Source: Rhizomys pruinosus
Taxonomy: Eukaryota; Chordata; Mammalia; Rodentia; Spalacidae
Assembly (NCBI GenBank): GCA_009823505.1
Contig: VZQC01009539.1
Coordinates: 1-64,000, forward strand
Direction of reading: 5' to 3'
DNA length: 64,000 nucleotides
Of the stretch, positions 1-11,274 are shown one piece after another. Both the position numbers and the translations under genes were made by a program. Below the pieces are notes generated by a model. The model was not told the origin of the DNA, made no database searches, and was given only the letters and a program-made list of their open reading frames with translations. The stretch's first letter is position 1. Each line of letters opens with the position of its first letter.

Positions 1-917
1 ACCAGTAGCAGAGAGGCCGAGCCAGGACACACAGGGAAGCCCAGAACCTCTCAGTGAAGTTTGGTTTCTTGATGTTTTTCTTTTGTTAGATGTTCAGGTT
101 GAAGATGAAGGACACAGACAGAAACCCTTTGCCTCCTCTTTTCTTCTGTTGAACTGACAATCTCCTGATAGTAAAGAGAGTAAATGTAAGAAAACCATTA
201 AATCTGCCAAGTTCAATTGTAACAATGAATCCTGATTTTTTTTCTTTATTCAAGACAAACTTATGCATTCCTTTTGAATACAAGTCCTTAATGGCATTTA
301 TGACTCTCACAGGTATTTATTTTCATAAAATATCTTGCATTTTCTATGCTAAAAAGCATCTAGAGAAAAAAAAAATCCTTGTCACTTTATTCTGGCTTAA
401 CAAAGGGCACCCAAGCTAGTAAATCACTAAATGGAGCCACTAACTTCTGGTGTTACACATGAATAATGCCTCAGCAGTCAGCTTGGATGCCTATGAGTTT
501 AGCAAGAACAAAACTGTAAATATATTCTTACATGGAAGCTCAGCCCAGGAGCCTCCATCAGAAATCACACACCATCTCAATTTGTATACTCTTGTGGTGT
601 GTTTTCAAATGTTACGTAAGCTACGGAAAGAAAAGAATCAAATCTTTTTGCGATTTCCAACTTGTTTTCTCAAGAAAAATTTATGATAACTAAACTTGCC
701 AAGTTTAAGTATTTTACCAAATGTTCAAGGGTAACTGGAGGTCACCTCATTGAGCCATTAAAAAAAAGATGAAGAAAAAATTCAATGTTGAGCATATAGA
801 ATGACAAAAAAAATGAAATAGCCAGGTTTGGCACAAAATATTTTCTTTTTTCGTTAGTAGTGAAAAACTGGAAATGACCTAGATAGAGTTGGACTTGAAG
901 AATAAAGAAATGAAAGT
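1..917. other. Unannotated stretch, no gene seen
   Basis: Only short open frames (78 codons or fewer) are present and none has a recognisable motif. The stretch is AT-rich with short A and T runs. I see no SINE, L1 or LTR signature and no splice-flanked frame that I would defend as an exon. Confidence 0.5.
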
Positions 918-953
918 GGAGGCTGGAAAGATGACTCAGTTGGTAAAGTGCTG
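918..953 (+). mobile_element. tRNA-derived SINE head fragment (B2/B4-like)
   Basis: The bases read as the start of a rodent tRNA-derived SINE (GGCTGGAAAGATGACTCAG, then GGTAAAGTGCTG) and stop abruptly at a T run. The body and tail are missing. It could be B2, B4 or ID; the piece is too short to tell. Confidence 0.6.
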
Positions 954-1085
954 TTTTTTTTCAAATCAATTTTATTGAAGCTCTGTGCATTTCAATACAA
1001 AATTTCCAAGTCACAGCCAGACCCATTCCTTCCTTCCTCCTCCCACCTGCACAGAGCTCATGAATTCTGCCAAACATGTATGTTG
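954..1085 (-). mobile_element. Retroposon 3' tail, probably L1
   Basis: A T-rich start is followed by a stretch that resembles 2530-2683 (shared TGTGCATTTCA, a TTTCCAA block and pyrimidine-rich CCTTCC runs). On the minus strand this reads as a purine-rich segment ending in A-rich sequence, like an L1 3' end. The subfamily was not identified. Confidence 0.4.
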
Positions 1086-1289
1086 TTCCGTCTTTTTCTC
1101 AGTCTCTTTTAAAGAATTTTTCAATGCAGAAATCTTACTGTTTTGTAAAAGAAGTTCACCTTCTCAGTAAGTTCTTTGACCCGTCTGTTGTTTTGTTGTT
1201 GTGTTTCCTTCGAATCTGCATCACTCCAAATATACATATATGCAATGCCATAATATACTTTTAGCATCTTCAGCTCTTATGATTACCTT

Positions 1290-2140
1290 TTTTTTTTTTA
1301 TTATTAGGCTGAAAATATCATGTTTAAGATTCTCCTTAGCAAGCCCAACAGACAACATCAGTCCTGCCGAGCCACTGGGTTTTCCCTTCCCACTGGTCAC
1401 CAACTGAGGTCCAGTAAGCACCATGTCTGTCTTGATCCTCCTGTACTGGTCCTCTGTATACTGCACTGAAGTAGTCCCACAATGGACAGTACCTATAGCT
1501 GAAGAGGCTGAAACCCCGTAAGTAGCTCAGTCCACAAGCTGGGATGTCTCATAGTACCATCTGGCACTGAAGGTTTGGAGGATTCTTGAGAGACATGGTC
1601 TTCATCCATATTGGAAGGTTGAAAGCTTGTGGTTTGGGGCTGGAGAGATGGCTCAGCAGTTAAGCAACCGACTGCTCCTACCAGAGGACCCCTGATTTGA
1701 TTCCCAGTACCCACATGGTGCCTGGGGACTATTTTTAACTCCATCTCCGGGAATCCAACACCTCTTCTGAACTCTGGCAGATTGCAGGACATGGGTGACA
1801 CCAACACTACATGCAGACAGTAAGTCATTCATACACATAAAAATAATAAAATTAAAAGAAAGCTCGGTGTCTCATGTCTTTGAAAGAGGCAAAAGCAGTG
1901 GCGAGCCTCAGGGAGTCTGCACTTGCCAGTAAGAACAGCAAAAAACACTGTGCTGCATTTTTTTGTTTTATTTGTTTGTTTACTTTTTGTCTTTGTACTA
2001 AGATCTCAAATTTAACATGAAGTTACAAATTTTTCAGGCCTTACTAATAATTTCTGGTTATACTTTCCCTTTGGATGTTTAAGGCCACATTGTTAGCCCA
2101 TGGTGTAACTAAGGATTTTCTGTTTTTCTCCCAGGTCAGT
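1290..2140 (+). mobile_element. Rodent interspersed repeat (L1 3'-UTR- or LTR-like), split by a B2
   Basis: The segments around 1530-1635 (CACAAGCTGGGATGTCTC, then GGAGGATTCTTGAGAG and CTTCATCCATATTGGAA) and 1862-1960 (GGCAAAAGCAGTGG, CAGTAAGAA) look like a common rodent repeat that I cannot name with certainty. The 1862-2135 part occurs again at 36958-37084 plus 39650-39780, where an L1 interrupts it. Decayed and non-coding. Confidence 0.5.
1636..1857 (+). mobile_element. B2 SINE
   Basis: Starts GGGGCTGGAGAGATGGCTCA (tRNA-derived head with pol III A box), continues through CCCACATGG and TCTTCTGA, and ends in a CATACACATAAAAAT tail. GAAAGCTTG before the element and GAAAGCTCG after it look like the target-site duplication, so it is one insertion into the surrounding rodent repeat. 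Confidence 0.9.
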
Positions 2141-2149
2141 TGAGAGATC

Positions 2150-2525
2150 TGGTCCTTTTTTGGGGGGGGGAACCCCTGGCTCCTTTTGGCTTGTCAATAC
2201 ACCACTTCCATCGACTACAGAACAAAGTCAGGTCTGCTAGACCAAGGCTTCCTTTTTGAAGCATAAGCAGACTTTCCTCTTAAGACTGGACATCTGTCCT
2301 CTAAAACGGTCGCAACATTAGTGGATCTCCAAGACCCTCCTGCACCAGGAAGACTGGTGACTTCGCATTTGCGGACAATTTCAAGAGATATTCCCATGCA
2401 TAGTCCCTGGACTTGTACCTTGAGGGAGAAGGAACAAAGTTTTCCCTTAGGACCCTCCACCAAATTGGTAAGGGCCTTGAGCATGGCTGTTAAGCATCCA
2501 GAAAAGCTTAAGTTAAACAAGCCTT
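2150..2525. other. Unclassified segment, moderately GC-rich
   Basis: A 101-codon minus frame (2215-2520) overlaps a 68-codon plus frame. Neither resembles a family I know, and other minus frames are broken by stops. It could be a decayed processed pseudogene or an unrecognised retroelement part. I assign no function. Confidence 0.35.
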
Positions 2526-2529
2526 GATA

Positions 2530-2683
2530 CTTTTTTTTATTATTTTTATGATGCTTTTGTGCATTTCACTACACATTTTCCAATTCAGATGCAGGCATAT
2601 ATTTTACCCTTCCCTTCCCCCCCACCCCACCTCATCCAAGATCAATGTAGTTCTGCCATAACTGTTCTGCATCTTTCAGGGTG
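2530..2683 (-). mobile_element. Retroposon 3' tail, probably L1
   Basis: A T-rich left edge (the A tail on the minus strand) is followed by TTTTGTGCATTTCACTACAC and a C-rich stretch. It resembles 954-1085. It directly abuts the family R copy on its right. Confidence 0.4.
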
Positions 2684-4320
2684 TTTTTTTTTTTTTCATT
2701 TTTTAGCTATAAGTGATATCCATAGGTATAAGCATCCCTTCGTGGCAAAACCAATTCTACAGCTCGGTTTGTGCCCAAAACCCCACAGCCCCCAACATTC
2801 AGTGGGGGGGGGTGACAGGTTGTTTGTTCCAATCAAGTTTGATCAAATGAGTGTCCAAAGACCTCATCTGTAGTTTCACGTTCACCACAATCAGCAGCCC
2901 CTTACATCACTAACCACGCCCCCTCTTTCCGACATCTGTTCCTTAGGCTAGAAAAGGGGCACAGGGATGAGAAGTAAAACAGGTGCCTGCTCTCTCTGGA
3001 GCTGTTGATTGGATCTGGGTAATTCTGGCTGTGTTCCTTTCATGGGCTGACAGTTTGTTTCAGAGTACTTACTTTCGATCCTACTAATGAGCACAAGCAT
3101 TTAATATATAGGTAAATTTAAGCAGAACTAATATTATGGTAGGTTACTTTGGCAAGACACCATATGGTTTGGAGATATGTTATCCATGAATTACATTTTT
3201 TCCGCCCTGATAAATAGGACAGGGTCTTACTGTGGCTTATAACATCTCCTAACCTGTAGAGGATAGTAGGCGTGGGGATCAGCCATGGGTTATTCCTCAT
3301 AGGAGAGAGCCAATAGCCAATTAGATTGGGATATAAGGCTCATGGCTGCTCTGCTGCGCACAGTATTTCCCAGACAGGAGAGGTGGTAAGCGCATGGTCT
3401 TGAGGTGAGTCTTGCTTGACTCAGGGGACCCTATTTTGCTTTATTGTTTTTAGTGGGCCTTTGGTAATCCTCTCTGGCATTCCAGAGGCCATTGTACCAC
3501 TTGCTGTGCGGTCTCAATACACCCCTCCTCATGTTAACTCAGGTCTTCGGCAAAGAGGGTCCTTATTGCCTCTCCTCCTGCAGGTATCCTCAACATAGGG
3601 GCAAGGAGCCCTTTACCTTTTGTGGGGCCTTGGATCCCTGGCCAACATCCCACTGGTAGAACAATCCTATTGCTGGATGGTCAGAGCTCCTGCATTATAT
3701 CACTTTGCCTAAGTGCATTAGCCCAAGGAACTTTAGTATATAATATTTTGGTAGTCTGAACAGAGTTATAATCCTTTCCAAGTTCTTATGTTATTAGTCA
3801 ATTAAAGAAGGGCAATTTTTACGGTTGTTATAAGAGATTACACTCTATAATAAGTTGTCTCCAATTTACAGTTGGAGAACGACCGTCATCTCGTCATATT
3901 TCTCTTGTTCTATGGGGGGAGAGAAGGAAAGGTCATGATCAAAAACCTTGTTGCACCTAGAAGGTAATGTTTTTTAGGACTCATTTATAAACAGTTTTAC
4001 AAGTGGATCGTACAGAAGGTTTCGATGCCTTGTAGCAAATCTGAGGCTTTTCTTCCTTTCTTTTTAATTTTTTGTCAATGTACAACTTTCATTTGCAGTT
4101 TTGGTACTCTGACTATGAATAAGCTGTCAACTTGTGGCAGTTTGTGCACAGCCGTTAAGTTGGTGCAACTTTTGCCCGTGGGCAACAGACGGAATCTATT
4201 CCCCTGGAATGGTAGTTTTAATGGAGTTTGCAGACGTTTCCGTGCCAGGTGTGGCTGGGAAGGTCCTTTAAGCGGTGCCTCTAACGCAGCCTCCTCAGTT
4301 TCTTTTCAATGTTAGGTAAC
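2684..4320 (-). mobile_element. Family R retroposon, copy A (divergent)
   Basis: The T-rich left edge matches the poly(A) end of the other family R copies (31.3, 33.8, 34.8 and 53.5 kb). Shared blocks include GGGCTGACAGTTTGT, ACTGTGGCTTATAACATCTCC and GAGTCTTGCTTGACTCA. Similarity to copy D continues, weaker, past 3900. The 63-codon frame kept in copies B, C and D is broken here. The right limit is approximate. I do not recognise the family. Confidence 0.65.
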
Positions 4321-4329
4321 TTTCATTGC

Positions 4330-5802
4330 ATTTTGTACTACAATGGTTATTCTTTGCTAAAGTTCTTGTCCGACAATTTTCCCGAGTGTTTTAGTATTGC
4401 ATTTTTTAAAGTTAGCTTATCCCCTTTACATGAGTATCCAGAAGGACAGTTGTATTATACATAACTATAGGGTGGATCAAGGCACAGATTTAATCAAATT
4501 CACCCATGTTGTTTTAGGGTTGAGTATAGATGATTAACTTCGGAAGCAAACTTAATTTTTGCTTAATTATCTTAAAGAGAATGCTACAAGGTGATACGTA
4601 AACAACAGAAAATTATAAGAAAACTTTGTATGTGCCAATTCCAAGTATTGCTCTACGATTTTATGTAAAAAAAATGTGGACACAGTGAATTATATCTACA
4701 TTTAACTCAGATGCAATTACGTTTTTAATCAAGAGTCTGTAAACCAATGTTGTTTATAACCACATATTTGACTTTTAACTAAGTCCTAACACCATGTAAC
4801 CTGTAGACAGGTGTCTAGCGAAACTGGGAAAGGTTAACTTGGCCTGAACTCACACAATTAAATATGCTTGATCGAATATACATCTGTGTCCTCATTTCTT
4901 CTCCACCCTTCCCTTACTTCTGTTCTCTCTTCTGCCTCCTTCCTCCCCCTGGTAGTAAACTGGCAGAGTAAAACTACTATGTAATTATTCACTGGCTTCT
5001 TGTCTCTTCCTGTGCTTTTTAAAAAAGAAACAAAATATTATTTTCTAGTAGGTGGTGACAGATTTTCTACAACGCAATGATCAAAGTGACAGGATAGGAA
5101 AGTTTTTTTTCTCACTTTCCTTTCTTTCTCTCTTTTTTGTTTTTGGCCTGGAGAATCAAGACTTTGGGCTTTTTGTGAATATATTAGGATGGCTGGCAGA
5201 ACAACGTATCAAGGCCGCCAAACCAGTGTAAAGACCTAGTCCATAACCTCTAATCTACAGACATGAACTCTATTATTTCCCATTGAAATTAGAGGTTTCC
5301 AAATTGTAACAGATGTCCTTAATAGATATGTCTTCTGACTGGAGAACATTAGGTAAATGAAAATTGAACCCAGTATTTTAAGTTGCAGTTCAGATAATAC
5401 AAGGCTCTGTGGCTTGATCTGGCATTTTGAGCTCAAATTAAAGAAGCCTTTACAGGATTTGCATTAATTGATGCATCAGCAATTTTTCTAAATTGCAGCA
5501 GCTATGAAATAGTGGGAGTTGTAAAATAAAAGACATCAGAAATACATGTATTCCAAGAAAAATACAATATTTGACAATCCCCCAATTCATAGGGACTACA
5601 CAGTACATGTCAATAGCAAAAATATTTCAATTAATTGCTAAGAGAAAAGAGATGAGGGTGGACATTTTCCAATAGGCCATTAACGGAAATAAGCTGAGGA
5701 TGAATAACTTGACACAAGAGCTTTATGATTATTGCAGATATCAGAATATTTTAATACAGAAAAGAGGATATCTGTGTGTAGAGCAATTAAGCTATAAGCA
5801 TC
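4330..5802. other. Repeat-poor AT-rich stretch
   Basis: There are no clear SINEs and no frame longer than 66 codons. A pyrimidine-rich patch lies at 4900-4950. The left part may be undetected decayed continuation of family R copy A. I see nothing functional. Confidence 0.45.
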
Positions 5803-5814
5803 AAAAAGTAGACA

Positions 5815-5980
5815 GTGCTTACCTGGCAGGGGAGATGCCATGATCACGAAGGTGGTTTTCCCAGGGTGAGGCTTATCCATTGCACTCTGGATGTGCTGAC
5901 CTCCTGCAAGTTCCTCAAATGTGGGAAACTCGACTGCATAATTTGTGGTAGTGGGGGACTGTGTACGCACTCTCCCCTTG
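5815..5980 (+). pseudogene. U1 snRNA processed pseudogene
   Basis: The segment is collinear with the whole of U1 small nuclear RNA, the spliceosomal RNA that pairs with 5' splice sites. Recognisable blocks are CTTACCTGGCAGGGGAGAT, ATGATCACGAAGGTGGTTTT, GGCTTATCCATTGCACTC, ATGTGGGAAACTCGACTGCA and TAATTTGTGGTAGTGGGGGA. It is not a working gene: the 5' end reads GCTTACCTG where U1 has ACTTACCTG, several stem positions differ, and there is an extra base in the loop near 5906. A run of A follows at 5981-5989. The flanks AAAAAGTAGACAG (5803-5813 region) and AAAAAGTGGACAAG (about 5985-5998) look like a target-site duplication, so this is an L1-mobilised copy. The 152-codon plus frame and 105-codon minus frame across it are incidental. 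Confidence 0.95.
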
Positions 5981-6511
5981 AAAAAAAAAGTGGACAAGAG
6001 TCAAACACTTTGCTGAAGTCATTGAAACTGTGTGTCATTGCTCTGAAATTATTTCTGTTGATGCCCTTAATGGAATTTAACCACATTAATTTTCTATATT
6101 ATTTGGGTAAAGTTGAATGTGTGTTCATTGCTACATTAGAAGTTAGAAAATACAGCTTTCCCTTGCTTAACAAAGTGCTTTTCCAAAAGTTCTATTCAGT
6201 TATGAATAGAACTGACTCCATCATGGAACCTATAGGCAGATATATCACATATCAAGAGATGCACAGCATTTAGAAGCTTTGAATAAGAAGAAAAGGTGTG
6301 TTTTAAGTAGTGTTTTTCCTACTTGCATTGATAACTGTGGAAAATAGATACTACGTATATAGCCTGTTTTCTATCAGTTATAGAATTCCAGTGATATTTA
6401 ATACAAGCAAACATACAGAAGGTTTAAATACATTTTTGTGTCAATTCCTGAATAGCTGTTGATGGATTGACCATGCTCCATGAAACGAGACCACAGTGAT
6501 ACAGCATAGGG

Positions 6512-6611
6512 ANCTCCCTCTGTAGACCAGGCTGGCCTTGAACTCACAGAGATCCACTTGCCTCTGCCTCTGGAGTGCTGAGATCAAAGGCATATACCAC
6601 CATGCCTGGTG
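6512..6611 (-). mobile_element. B1 SINE, truncated, with one ambiguous base
   Basis: Shows the reverse complement of B1: CTGTAGACCAGGCTGGCCTTG, GAACTCACAGAGATCCAC, then GCATATACCACCATGCCTGG. The poly(A)-side third is missing. An undetermined base (N) lies at 6513. The element abuts the L1 remnant on its right. Confidence 0.9.
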
Positions 6612-6612
6612 A

Positions 6613-7995
6613 ATTTAAGTTTTTGATGTATGTCCATACAGTTTCCTGGCTTTCCTAAGGGCCTGCTTTTATTTTGTCTTTCTGTAACTGAATTATTAGT
6701 TTGATTCTTCTCTCTTTTGGTTAATGCCCTGTCAGTTTTCTCAATCTTAAAAAAAAGAAATCTTTGTTGTATGGATTCTTTCTGTTGTTTTCTTTGTTCC
6801 TATTTCATTAATGTGAGCCTCATTTTTCATAGCTAGCTCTACCTGATCTTTCATGAGTTTCTTATTCTTGGTTTTCAAAGATTTCAGGTGCATTATTAAT
6901 TAATTCTCATGAGATGTTTCTAATTTTCTGATGTAACTAAAGTTATATATTTTTCTCATAATATTGCCTTCATTTGGTATGTTGTATTTTCATTGTTATT
7001 TAATTCTAAATTTACCTCTTGATTTCTCACTAGATCCATTTTTATTTATTAATCAATGTACTGCTTAACTTATATGTGTTTGTGTACTTTTTCCCATTTT
7101 AAATTTAATGATATCATTTATTTTCCTTTATGGTCAGATAGAGCAGAGGGAGATATCCAGTTTTCCTAAATGTGTGGAGGCTTGCTTTCTGATTTGTGGT
7201 CTATTTTGGAGAAATTACCATGGCCTGATCAGAAGAAAGCATCCTCTTTGCTGCTTGGTTGGAATATCCTTAGATACTTGTTAGGTCCTTTGATTAATAA
7301 TACTTATTAACTCCAGATTTTCTCTGTTTAGGTTTTTATCCCAATGACATTTCTGTTGGTGACAATGTGGTACTAAAGTCACCTATTATGTCACCTATTA
7401 TGTTGGAGTTAATAGGTGATTTTATATATAACAGAATTTATTTTTAAATATTTTTAAATTATTTTTATGTGTATTAGTGTACTGTCTGTATGTAAGTTGG
7501 TGCATCCTTGTTGTGCAATGCTGCGGAGGACAGAAGAGGGCATCGGATTCCCCTGGAACTGGAGTTAAAGATGTAGGTGCTGGGAATTGAACCCAGGTCC
7601 TCTGCAAGAGCAGTAGGTGCTCTTAACTGCTGAGCCATCTCTCCAGCTCCAACAGAATTTCTTTTATGAAATATTTTGCCCTTGTACACTTATGCATAAG
7701 ATTTTAGTATCTTCTTGGTGTATTTTTTCATTAATGAATGTGATGTGACCTTCCCTGTATCTTCTGAAAGGTTTTAGTTTGAAGTCTACTTTGTTCAGAT
7801 TATAGAAAGACTAAATCTACTTTTATCTTAGATTCAATTATTTGGAGTAACTTTTATTCTCCTTTTGCCCTAAGGTGAATTGGATCATTATCAATGAAGT
7901 GTGTTTCTTCCAGGAAGGGGATTGATGGATCCTGCTTTCTAATCTAGGCATCTAACCTGTATCATTTTACTAGAGAGTTGAGATCATTAGTATTG
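6613..7995 (-). mobile_element. L1 ORF2 remnant, antisense
   Basis: The T-rich plus strand has the texture of a reversed L1 ORF2: phrases such as TTATGGTCAGATAGAGCAGAG, GTGTTTCTTCCAGGAAGG and ACTAGAGAGTTGAGATCATT match the ORF2 region upstream of the reverse transcriptase core. No long frame survives, so it is an old, dead copy. A B2 interrupts it at 7440-7650. Confidence 0.75.
7440..7650 (-). mobile_element. B2 SINE inserted in L1
   Basis: Reverse-complement B2: T-rich tail, TGTACTGTCTG, TGCAATGCTGCGGAGGACAG, GAACCCAGGTCCTCTGCAAG and GAGCCATCTCTCCAGC. The duplication AACAGAATTT (7430-7439 and 7651-7660) brackets it exactly. Confidence 0.95.
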
Positions 7996-8057
7996 AGGAC
8001 TCATTTTTTGTTTTTGTTTTCGTTTTTTTGTTGTTGTTGTTTGTTTCTTTGTGGGGT

Positions 8058-8210
8058 TTTTTTTTTGGTCTTTTTTGAGACAGGGTCTACCTTTAGTCCC
8101 AGCTAGCCACGAGCTCACTATGTGGACCAGGCTGGCCTTGAACTCACAGAGAAACACCTGCCTATGCTTCCCAATTGCTGGGATTAAAGATGTGCATCAC
8201 CATGTCTGAC
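8058..8210 (-). mobile_element. B1 SINE
   Basis: Poly(T), then GAGACAGGGTCTACCTTTAG, CAGGCTGGCCTTGAACTCAC and GATGTGCATCACCATGTC. Full-length B1 on the minus strand, preceded by a T/G-rich run (8008-8065). Confidence 0.92.
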
Positions 8211-8214
8211 ACTA

Positions 8215-9285
8215 AATATATTTTTTATCTATCAACTCTGTTCCTTGATATTTACCCAAAGTAATCAAAAACTTATTTTCACATAGAACCCTGAATATGC
8301 ATGTTTCATAATCAAAATTGTAAATTTACATCATAATTGGCTAAGTTTGGAAGTGACTAAGATTATTCCTCCTAAATTCTTCAGTGAATGACCGGATGAA
8401 TTGTTCCAGGAAGAATATATGATTACTAGTAGAGGGTGTCTTCTGTACATTGGCTCTGCATATCTCCCCTGGATTCAGTTGATAGAAAGCCCAAGCACCA
8501 GGAAGCTAAGGCCATATAATACTTCTGTGACGTCTGGGTATGATCTGGATAAAGTGCTTGTTTTGATGCAGATCCTTTAGTGCAAATGTGTTTTTATAGG
8601 ATCATAAACATTGAACTGACTTTCTGGACTAGAAAATGTCAGGATAAAAGTAAAGTTGAAGAAAATTTACTTTTGTAAATATTTTCTTGTCTTATAGCAA
8701 TTCAAGAAAATTTAGTCTGGAAAATATATGATCAGTTTTTGCTCAGTAAAAGAAAAAAAAAAAAAGCACCACTAATTCAGCATGAAACTGTTCTATAAGA
8801 AATCGCTCAATTTTCCATTTCTTAGAAATTTCATTTCAACAATCTTGGACGTACCTTTATTTTGCAAATAAGCTTTAAACTATTCTTTACATGGTACTGC
8901 TTTCCTCATTAATGAGTTGGGCAAATGTTTTGACATCTTCTTATTTTATATATTCATGGTAGTTACATTTATAATTATCTGAAAGATATTCTCAAGTACA
9001 TTCTGTTTGCCAAAAGCCAGAGTGGTTTGCAAAGCCTTATGTGGTATCCTAGACCATGATTAAAGTTTATTTCTCTGTTATACAGGGAACCACAGCATTA
9101 ATTTTCCCAAGTTTGTTTAGTAGGAAAATAGATCAAAAGTAAAATGATGAGAATAATCAACTGTACCAATTATGCTTTATGAAAAACTGAATTTTACATA
9201 CTTTCATTTATTTAGAAGACTATGAAATGATGTTAATGCATGCACTGTTTTATAAATAATCATTATCACTGATCATTATTATGAG
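8215..9285. other. Repeat-poor AT-rich stretch
   Basis: I recognise no transposon, RNA gene or convincing coding frame. One poly(A) run lies near 8752-8766. Confidence 0.45.
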
Positions 9286-9289
9286 GACA

Positions 9290-9450
9290 TTGGTAGCAGG
9301 TACCATATGAAATCTCGTTGTGCCCAGCATTGTTCAGGGTACTATCTCACTTTATCCTCACACCAGCCTCACCAGGTTGATAAAATCACTATTCCATCTG
9401 AGAAATTGAAGCCCAGAGCAAATGATATCTTGTCTGTGGTCAGGAAGACA
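9290..9450 (+). mobile_element. MIR SINE (ancient mammalian)
   Basis: GCCCAGCATTGTTCAGGGTA, then CTCACTTTATCCTCACACCA, then TCCATCTGAGAAATTGAAGC and CCCAGAGCAAATGATATC follow the MIR order (variable part, core, T-G-A-rich part). Heavily diverged, as expected for a repeat shared across mammals. Confidence 0.7.
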
Positions 9451-9656
9451 GTACAGTTTGAAATCTTTTTATGGCTGAAAGGATCCAGAATTTATGATCT
9501 TCCCATGGTTATAATTTCTTTCCAGGCACAGATATCAAGGCTTCTATGCTGTTTTTAATGTAGTTTTCATATTCCATATGTTTATTCATTTTCTAAAGAA
9601 GTGTACCCAATATTTTCAATATATTACCAAGAAGATATGTGAAAGCTGAAAAATCA

Positions 9657-9809
9657 AGGTGGGGATGGTGGCACACACCTTTAATTCCAGCACTCTGGAG
9701 GAAGAGGCAATCAGATATCTGTGAGATTGTGGCCAGCCTGGTCTACATAGAGAGTTTCTGACCTGCTGTGGCTAAAGGGAGACACTGTCTCTAAAAACCG
9801 AAAAAAAAA
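9657..9809 (+). mobile_element. B1 SINE
   Basis: GGTGGGGATGGTGGCACACA, CCTTTAATTCCAGCAC and GCCAGCCTGGTCTACATAGA, then GGGAGACACTGTCTC and an A-rich tail. Old copy with many substitutions. Confidence 0.9.
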
Positions 9810-10044
9810 GTAAAAATTTGGCTCAATCATAAAATTTCATAGTAGATGAATATAATTGATCTATATGATTTTTCAGAGTTGTTCTCTATTTTTTAATTGC
9901 TAAGAACATTATTATATCATGTGAAAATTATCATTTGTCACTTAGATTAACAAGTACATGAAAAGAAGAAAATGTGTGATTCTGAAGAAGTGTTTTGGCA
10001 CTTAGAAGACAAGAGGACAAATTATAGTTAAAAACCAGCATTAA

Positions 10045-10212
10045 GGGCTAGCAAATTGACTCATGAGGTAGAGACATTGTTGTCAAGCCTGGCTTCTTGA
10101 GTTAAATCCCTAGGACATACATGTTAGAAAGTAAGAACTGATTCTCCCGGGTTATCCTATGATTGCCACATGAAGACTGTGCCATGTGACCCACAAATAA
10201 ATATATAAATGT
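10045..10212 (+). mobile_element. B4-like tRNA-derived SINE
   Basis: A diverged head (GGCTAGCAAATTGACTCATG) is followed by TGTCAAGCCTGGCTTCTTGA, CCCTAGGACATACATG and an AAATAAATATATAAAT tail. The layout matches the elements at 14872, 33565 and 55439. Confidence 0.65.
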
Positions 10213-10272
10213 AAACAAAGCAAAATAAGGAACAACATCAAAACTTGACAGAACCCCTTATCTTTACTGAAT

Positions 10273-10273
<1 letters not shown>

Positions 10274-10309
<36 letters not shown>
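10274..10309. repeat. (CA)n microsatellite
   Basis: About 18 uninterrupted CA dinucleotides, roughly 60 bp downstream of the B4-like SINE tail. Confidence 0.98.
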
Positions 10310-11270
10310 AGTGGAAATAAAGATTTCCATTGGATGTGCGATTAGCATTTACTTTATAATATGATACTCATAGGCATAAAAACCTTAGATCTTGGCCTTG
10401 ATTAACAGAGTAGGGTCACCTGCAGCCAAAGGACAAGTCCACTATTGTAGTTAATTAATGCTCAATAATAAAATTTCCTCTTCCTTTCTAGCAACTATCT
10501 AAATGGAAACTCATATCCTGACTATTAAAATGCCTAAAAAGCAGATCCTCAGTCCAGACATCATGGCCAAATGAACAGAAGGAGAAACCTTCTGTTCAAT
10601 GGATGTTTTGAAACCCCTGGTCAAGAAATTCTAATGGACTTTTAAGTTGGACTTTGAATTCACCCTGTTCTTACTTCTCCTGGTCCCCTGCCTAGATCAT
10701 GTAGCTGACTACTCCTGTCTGCATTTTGCTTTCACGGACACAAGTCAAGGATTTTTTTCGCCTCTATAGTTATGCTTGGGGGTCTTTTAGATTGACCCTC
10801 TGAATGGGGATACCCCAATTGCCACACCCAATGTCTCTTTTCAGCACGGAAGAAGTCAGTGCAGTCGGTGTCCAGATTCCCTTCTGGCGATTGGGATGAC
10901 CCTTTTCAGAGAGTAATATAACTAAACAGAAGCTAGAAATTGATTAGGCAGTTTAGGGATGAGACCCCCCCTCCCCCCAAAATTGATCAGACTCTTTCTC
11001 AGTGGCGAATTCAAGGCTCCCTGGACTAGCTGGTAAACACATATCCTTCTGGTAGCCCTGAAAGAGTAGGAAAAGAAGAGAGAAAAGAAAGAGAGAAGGG
11101 AAAAAAAGAGAAGTACAGATTGATTCCTATTTCATCAGAATAAGAAATGGAAATCACCCCGCCCCCACTTTTTGTTGTTTTTTTATTTGCTTTGTTTTGT
11201 TATTGTCATTTTGTATCATTTCTGTCTTCCTGTGAAAAGAAAAAAATAAAAATAATTAAAAAAAATTTTT
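10310..11270. other. Unannotated stretch with a perfect hairpin
   Basis: No gene was recognised. It contains a perfect 10-bp stem-loop at 10573-10597, a C-rich run near 10965-10978, a purine-rich block (about 11057-11115) and an A/T-rich run at 11225-11275 that could be the tail of an unidentified retroposon. Confidence 0.45.
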
Positions 11271-11274
11271 TAAA

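Noticed and set aside
2215..2520. 101-codon minus frame as a gene or processed pseudogene
   Set aside because: No family match from memory and no poly(A)/duplication found; kept only as an unclassified segment.
7379..7402. Short tandem (CACCTATTATGT twice)
   Set aside because: A two-unit duplication inside an old L1; no further significance seen.
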